Below, piece by piece: positions 32,311 to 32,404 of a stretch of DNA of 32,404 nt (its first letter is position 1; every line of letters begins with the position of its first letter). Origin of the DNA: Rhizopus sp. PT2906 (taxonomy: Eukaryota; Mucoromycota; Mucoromycetes; Mucorales; Rhizopodaceae); NCBI GenBank assembly GCA_025529335.1, contig JAMYHX010000485.1, positions 1 to 32,404 of the forward strand, written 5' to 3'. The position numbers and the translations under genes are program-made. Under the pieces are notes generated by a model, which worked only from the letters and a program-made list of their open reading frames with translations, had not been told where the DNA came from and made no database searches.

Positions 32311-32404
32311 ATGCCTTTTAAAACAACTTTGGAAAATGTTACTGTAACAAGAAGTGTAAGCTTTAATGTTTACGACAATGGTGCCATTAGGGCAAAGGTT
32401 CAGT
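32311..32404 (+). CDS. Start of an unrecognised gene (cut by window end)
   Basis: An ATG at 32311 follows a CT-rich leader and opens a frame of 31 codons that is still open at the window edge (MPFKTTLENVTVTRS at the start). The duplicated promoter motif upstream supports a real gene. The product is not recognised from so short a piece. A GT..AG pair at 32356-32390 would make a 35-nt intron, shorter than any other here, so the unspliced reading is preferred. Confidence 0.45.
   Translation, partial: MPFKTTLENVTVTRSVSFNVYDNGAIRAKVQ

Noticed and set aside
32356..32390. A 35-nt intron in the last gene
   Set aside because: All other introns here are at least 45 nt and the unspliced frame is open.
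1..32404. CRISPR arrays, rRNA and tRNA genes
   Set aside because: No regularly spaced repeats, no rRNA-like stretches and no convincing tRNA A and B boxes were seen by eye; a tRNAscan run would settle the last.

Overview
The window looks like nuclear DNA of an early-diverging filamentous fungus, most likely a member of the Mucoromycota (Mucorales type). The reasons are many GT..AG introns of about 45-61 nt, AT-rich intergenic DNA with long T tracts, a fungal set of host genes (Aurora/Ipl1 kinase, Prp5-type helicase, GATA factor with a DUF1752 domain, fungal dysferlin-domain peroxin), and transposon remnants of the Ty3, LINE and Fanzor types. Species was not determined. All splice models were built by eye from reading frame, splice-site shape and protein family logic.

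Layout. 1-1731: 3' end of a Ty3/gypsy retrotransposon (RNase H tail, integrase, chromodomain) with an early TGA. 2207-3493 (+): six-exon Aurora kinase. 3617-7224 (+): six-exon Prp5/DDX46 RNA helicase. 7766-10426 (+): a decayed, intron-containing Fanzor-like gene (eukaryotic TnpB-superfamily nuclease). 11073-12670 (+): GATA zinc-finger regulator, with GATA sites upstream. 13801-15272 (+): AVT/SLC38-like amino acid transporter. 15578-17335 (+): a protein joining an N-terminal C1 domain to a Pex24/dysferlin-type peroxin region. 17674-20198 (-): SH3 plus two Ras-association domains. 20689-20946 (-): a possible small membrane protein without a clear start codon. 21118-23684: 5'-truncated LINE with a probable 14-bp target-site duplication and a foreign insert. 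23791-24546: a LINE ORF1-like remnant. 25189-26338 (+): tail-anchored Pex26-like protein. 27061-30883 (-): a second, very different, decayed Fanzor-like gene. 32311-end (+): start of an unrecognised gene with a duplicated promoter motif.

How it fits together. The host genes are housekeeping or regulatory (mitosis, splicing, nitrogen or GATA regulation, amino acid transport, polarity signalling, peroxisome biology) and do not form an operon-like system. The gaps between them are filled with at least four classes of transposon debris. The most notable content is the two unrelated Fanzor-like loci on opposite strands. Both keep the TnpB-type C-terminal zinc ribbon and RuvC-III aspartate, both carry host-type introns, and both are broken by stops and frameshifts.
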